Part shown: positions 7,040 through 8,946 of the stretch, in pieces
Layout of the letters: the number at the start of each line of letters is the position of its first letter
Numbering within the stretch: the first letter of the stretch is position 1
Assembly: GCA_003565815.1 (NCBI GenBank)
Contig: PXAS01000490.1
Span: 1-8,946 of the forward strand
Direction of reading: 5' to 3'
DNA length: 8,946 bases
DNA from: PVC group bacterium
GTDB lineage: Bacteria; Verrucomicrobiota; Kiritimatiellia; SS1-B-03-39; UBA6053
Notes under the pieces: model-generated
What the model saw: the letters and a program-made list of their open reading frames with translations, nothing else
What the model was told of the DNA's origin: nothing
Databases searched by the model: none
Position numbers and translations under genes: made by a program

Positions 7040-8437
7040 TCAGTCCTCCCGGATTTCGAGTTTGGCGCCTTCCAGGGGGGCGACCAGCCGGGTGACGATC
7101 ACCCGGTCTCCGCTCGCAATGTCGCCGCGGACAAACACGCGGTCGCCTTCGGCGCGGATCACCTCCACGGGTACGGTGCGCAGGCGGTCCGCGTCGCCAT
7201 CTTCCTCGGCCAAATACACCTGACCGTCATAGGTGACGGCGGAGCGGGGGAGCACGAACACGTCCGTGAGCGTTCTTCCTGGAATTTCCACCTTGCAAAA
7301 CATGCCGTCGGAGAGAGGAATCGGCTGATCCTCATGGCGGGCCTGATCGGCATGCACCCGCACCGCGAGCACCGCCGTGCGCGTGGTGGCGTCAAAGGAA
7401 ACGATCCGATGCAGAAATCCGGTCCACTTCAATTCGGTGCGCCCTTCGCGCCAACTCACTTGGGCGGACAAGTCCGGCAGGGGCGGGAACCAGGCGGGTG
7501 GCCCCTCCCGGTCCTCCTCGCCAAAGGGCAGCCAGTTCCGCACCTCCGCCGCCTCCAGGGAAAAGCGGATTTCCAGCTCGGCGTCTTCCGCCAGGCTGAG
7601 CAAATGACGCCCCGGTTGCACGATTTGACCTTCCTCGACGGCGGCATGGGTCACCCGCCCGTCAAAAGGAGCCTTGATTTCCGTGCGGCTCAACTGGATT
7701 CGGGCACGTTCCAGCCGGGATTCCGCCGCGCGCAGCATCGCCTCCAACTCACTTTGTTGAACCGGATACAGATGCAGGGCCTGATCCAACGAAGAAAGCT
7801 CCAGGGCCGTGCGGGTATAGGCCTGCTCGGCGGCTTCCACGGCATTGACGGAGCCGATGGCCTGCTCTTCGAAAAGTCTGCGCGTCCGCTCGTATTCCCC
7901 CTCGGCCAGCGCTTTGGATCGGACCAGCAGTTCCCTGCGTTCCCGGTCACTTTCCCAGCGGCGCTGCAAAGCGGCCAGAGATGCCGATGCCTGGGCCACA
8001 CCGGCCTCCGCTTCCTTCACCGACTGGATGTAGTCATCATCCTCGATGCGTAGCAATGGCTCCCCCCGCCCCACCAAATCTCCTTCCCGCAGTCCCCTGG
8101 GCATGTGCGCCACCCGCCCCGCGACTTCCGCCGAAATTTCCACCGTGCGCACCGGACGGACCACGCCATGGCCTTCCAAGGTGATGCCCACCTCCTCCAA
8201 TTCGGCGGACATCACCCGCACGGTCAACAGCGGATCCGCCGGGATCACCGCTTCGGTTTGTTCACGCAGCGCATACAGCCCGGCCGCGCCGCCAATGGCA
8301 AACAAAAGCACGAGCAGGCCACACCCGATACGGGCGCGCAATGGATTGTCACCATTCGAATCCTTCCGCATGTCCCCGGAATTTTCATCGGGATTTGGTT
8401 CCGTTTGATTTTCCGGACCGGATTTCGTTTCAACCAT
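7040..8437 (-). CDS. RND efflux periplasmic adaptor (membrane fusion protein, HlyD/AcrA family)
   Basis: The adaptor bridges the inner-membrane pump and the outer-membrane channel. The 465-residue product starts with a charged cytoplasmic stretch of about 35 residues, then one membrane anchor (about 36-57, GCGLLVLLFAIGGAAGLYAL). The first half of the lipoyl domain follows (about 92-133, VEISAEVAGRVAHM...GLREGDLVGRGEPLLRI). A long helical hairpin covers about 136-250, rich in Ala, Glu and Arg as expected of a coiled coil. The second lipoyl half (about 251-283) contains TEIKAPFDGRVTHAAVEEGQIV. Beta-barrel and membrane-proximal domains complete the protein, with VLPRSAV near 395-401. The start is well defined: AGGAGGTGA (8449-8441) is a near-perfect Shine-Dalgarno sequence, six bases from its core to the ATG. 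The first eight bases overlap the end of the MarR gene. Confidence 0.95.
   Translation of the reverse strand: MVETKSGPENQTEPNPDENSGDMRKDSNGDNPLRARIGCGLLVLLFAIGGAAGLYALREQTEAVIPADPLLTVRVMSAELEEVGITLEGHGVVRPVRTVEISAEVAGRVAHMPRGLREGDLVGRGEPLLRIEDDDYIQSVKEAEAGVAQASASLAALQRRWESDRERRELLVRSKALAEGEYERTRRLFEEQAIGSVNAVEAAEQAYTRTALELSSLDQALHLYPVQQSELEAMLRAAESRLERARIQLSRTEIKAPFDGRVTHAAVEEGQIVQPGRHLLSLAEDAELEIRFSLEAAEVRNWLPFGEEDREGPPAWFPPLPDLSAQVSWREGRTELKWTGFLHRIVSFDATTRTAVLAVRVHADQARHEDQPIPLSDGMFCKVEIPGRTLTDVFVLPRSAVTYDGQVYLAEEDGDADRLRTVPVEVIRAEGDRVFVRGDIASGDRVIVTRLVAPLEGAKLEIRED
7044..7050 (-). promoter_or_regulatory. Shine-Dalgarno site of the RND pump gene
   Basis: GGGAGGA lies seven bases before the pump ATG, within the last codons of the adaptor gene and directly before its TGA. 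A ribosome terminating on the adaptor would be placed at the pump start, which favours translational coupling. Confidence 0.8.
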
Positions 8438-8900
8438 TTTTCACCTCCTCTTCCAAAATTTTGTGGATTTGCGTCATCACATCGTACCATTTGTCGACAT
8501 TTTCATCGCCCACCTGACCGGCAATGGCGCTGAAAGCCTCGTGAAAGCGGCGGTTGCAATCAATCATCGCTTCGGCGGCCCGGGGATGAATGCACAACAC
8601 CACCCGCCTGCGATCTTCCGGGTCGGGCTCCCGGGTCACCACTTCTTTCTCCACCAATTTATCGACCAACGCGCTGGCCGAGGAGGGACCGACCTTGAGT
8701 CGGCGCGCCAATTCCCCCAGATTCATCGGCTGATACAACCAAATTTCCATGGCCGCTTTCATTTGAATGACCGACAAATCCCCGTGACCCGGAGAAGCCT
8801 CCGGCTCAATGGCCCCCACCGCATAATCCATGTAAAACCGCAACGCCCGTCCGGTTTCAAAAATAAACCCCAGCTTTTCTTCACGATTTTTATTGTTCAT
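8430..8900 (-). CDS. MarR-family transcriptional regulator
   Basis: The 156-residue protein has the MarR layout: N-terminal and C-terminal dimerisation helices around a winged helix-turn-helix. Helix-turn-helix residues span about 59-88 (MNLGELARRLKVGPSSASALVDKLVEKEVV), with recognition helix SSASALVDKLVEK (73-85). The wing carries the conserved acidic-basic motif DPEDRRRVVL (93-102). Two cysteines (C103, C115) are present, but their position alone does not show redox sensing. It is first in the efflux operon and overlaps the adaptor gene by eight bases. By analogy with MarR and MexR systems it probably represses its own operon until a small ligand binds. The ATG at 8900 has no Shine-Dalgarno sequence and sits about where the predicted promoter would start transcription, so the message may be leaderless. 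The next in-frame ATG (residue 24) would cut the first dimerisation helix and also lacks a ribosome site. Confidence 0.93.
   Translation of the reverse strand: MNNKNREEKLGFIFETGRALRFYMDYAVGAIEPEASPGHGDLSVIQMKAAMEIWLYQPMNLGELARRLKVGPSSASALVDKLVEKEVVTREPDPEDRRRVVLCIHPRAAEAMIDCNRRFHEAFSAIAGQVGDENVDKWYDVMTQIHKILEEEVKNG
8441..8449 (-). promoter_or_regulatory. Strong Shine-Dalgarno site of the adaptor gene
   Basis: AGGAGGTGA, read on the minus strand, closely matches the anti-16S consensus and lies three bases before the adaptor ATG, six bases from its GGAGG core. It is embedded in the final EEEVKNG codons of the MarR gene. It fixes the adaptor start at 8437 over the internal methionine at residue 23. 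Confidence 0.85.
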
Positions 8901-8926
8901 ATTTCGAATATTACGTTTTACGAAAT
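8901..8926. promoter_or_regulatory. AT-rich interrupted palindrome, candidate MarR operator
   Basis: ATTTCG (8901-8906) and CGAAAT (8921-8926) are perfect inverted arms, and two further symmetric pairs inside bring the match to 8 of 13 positions per half. The site overlaps the predicted -10 box and most of the promoter spacer, and touches the MarR start codon. A dimeric MarR protein bound here would block RNA polymerase, which fits autorepression. The size and AT-rich character suit known MarR operators, but binding is inferred only. Confidence 0.45.
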
Positions 8927-8935
8927 GTTTGTAAA
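8908..8935 (-). promoter_or_regulatory. Candidate promoter of the marR-efflux operon
   Basis: On the minus strand TTTACA (8935-8930, five of six matches to the -35 consensus) is separated by 16 bases from TAATAT (8913-8908, four of six matches to the -10 consensus). Transcription would start at about 8900-8902, essentially at the first base of the MarR ATG, giving a leaderless or nearly leaderless message. The AT-rich surroundings contrast with the GC-rich coding sequence. A further promoter outside the window cannot be excluded. Confidence 0.45.
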
Positions 8936-8946
8936 GCGAAATAATA

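Noticed and set aside
3749..8053. Several long plus-strand open frames (for example 3749-5371, 5378-6325 and 6416-8053) opposite the efflux genes.
   Set aside because: They mirror the codon pattern of the well-supported minus-strand pump and adaptor genes, are rich in His, Gln and Gly as typical shadows are, and show no recognisable domains.

Overview
The window looks like a GC-rich chromosomal segment of a Gram-negative-type bacterium: it encodes a three-part efflux pump with an outer-membrane channel. I infer a member of the Verrucomicrobiota/Kiritimatiellae (PVC) group. The inference rests mainly on the intergenic 'GTTCGAN' heptamer array and the associated 16-base array, a repeat style I remember from such genomes. 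No database search was possible, so the taxonomic call is tentative.

Layout, left to right. (1) A complete tRNA-Val(CAC) gene lies on the minus strand at 2-78, with a good sigma70-type promoter just upstream. (2) A 163-base divergent intergenic region contains a 7+7 inverted repeat and a perfect 12-base palindrome, followed by xylA (plus strand), a full-length class II xylose isomerase with all catalytic and metal-binding residues. (3) A 249-base spacer (1550-1798) is a mosaic of short repeats: a duplicated 40-base unit carrying a small hairpin, a heptamer array and a 16-base array. The last array runs directly into the start codon of (4) a family 2 glycosyltransferase of the 'rSAM/selenodomain-associated transferase 2' type (plus strand). 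(5) After a 44-base convergent gap comes a minus-strand operon filling the remaining 6.4 kb. In transcription order it encodes a MarR-family regulator, a periplasmic adaptor (membrane fusion protein), an RND-family inner-membrane pump and a TolC-type outer-membrane channel.

The four efflux genes overlap by 8 bases or are separated by 3 and 1 bases, and the three downstream genes have recognisable Shine-Dalgarno sites inside the end of the preceding gene. They should therefore be co-transcribed and largely translationally coupled. A candidate promoter and an overlapping AT-rich inverted repeat sit immediately upstream of the MarR start codon, consistent with autoregulation, in which the regulator would repress the whole pump operon until a ligand releases it. 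The three pump proteins would assemble into a proton-driven channel spanning both membranes. The substrate cannot be read from the sequence.

I see no CRISPR array, insertion sequence, phage gene or clear novel multi-gene system. The most unusual part is the repeat island between xylA and the glycosyltransferase, followed by the possible leaderless start of the efflux operon.
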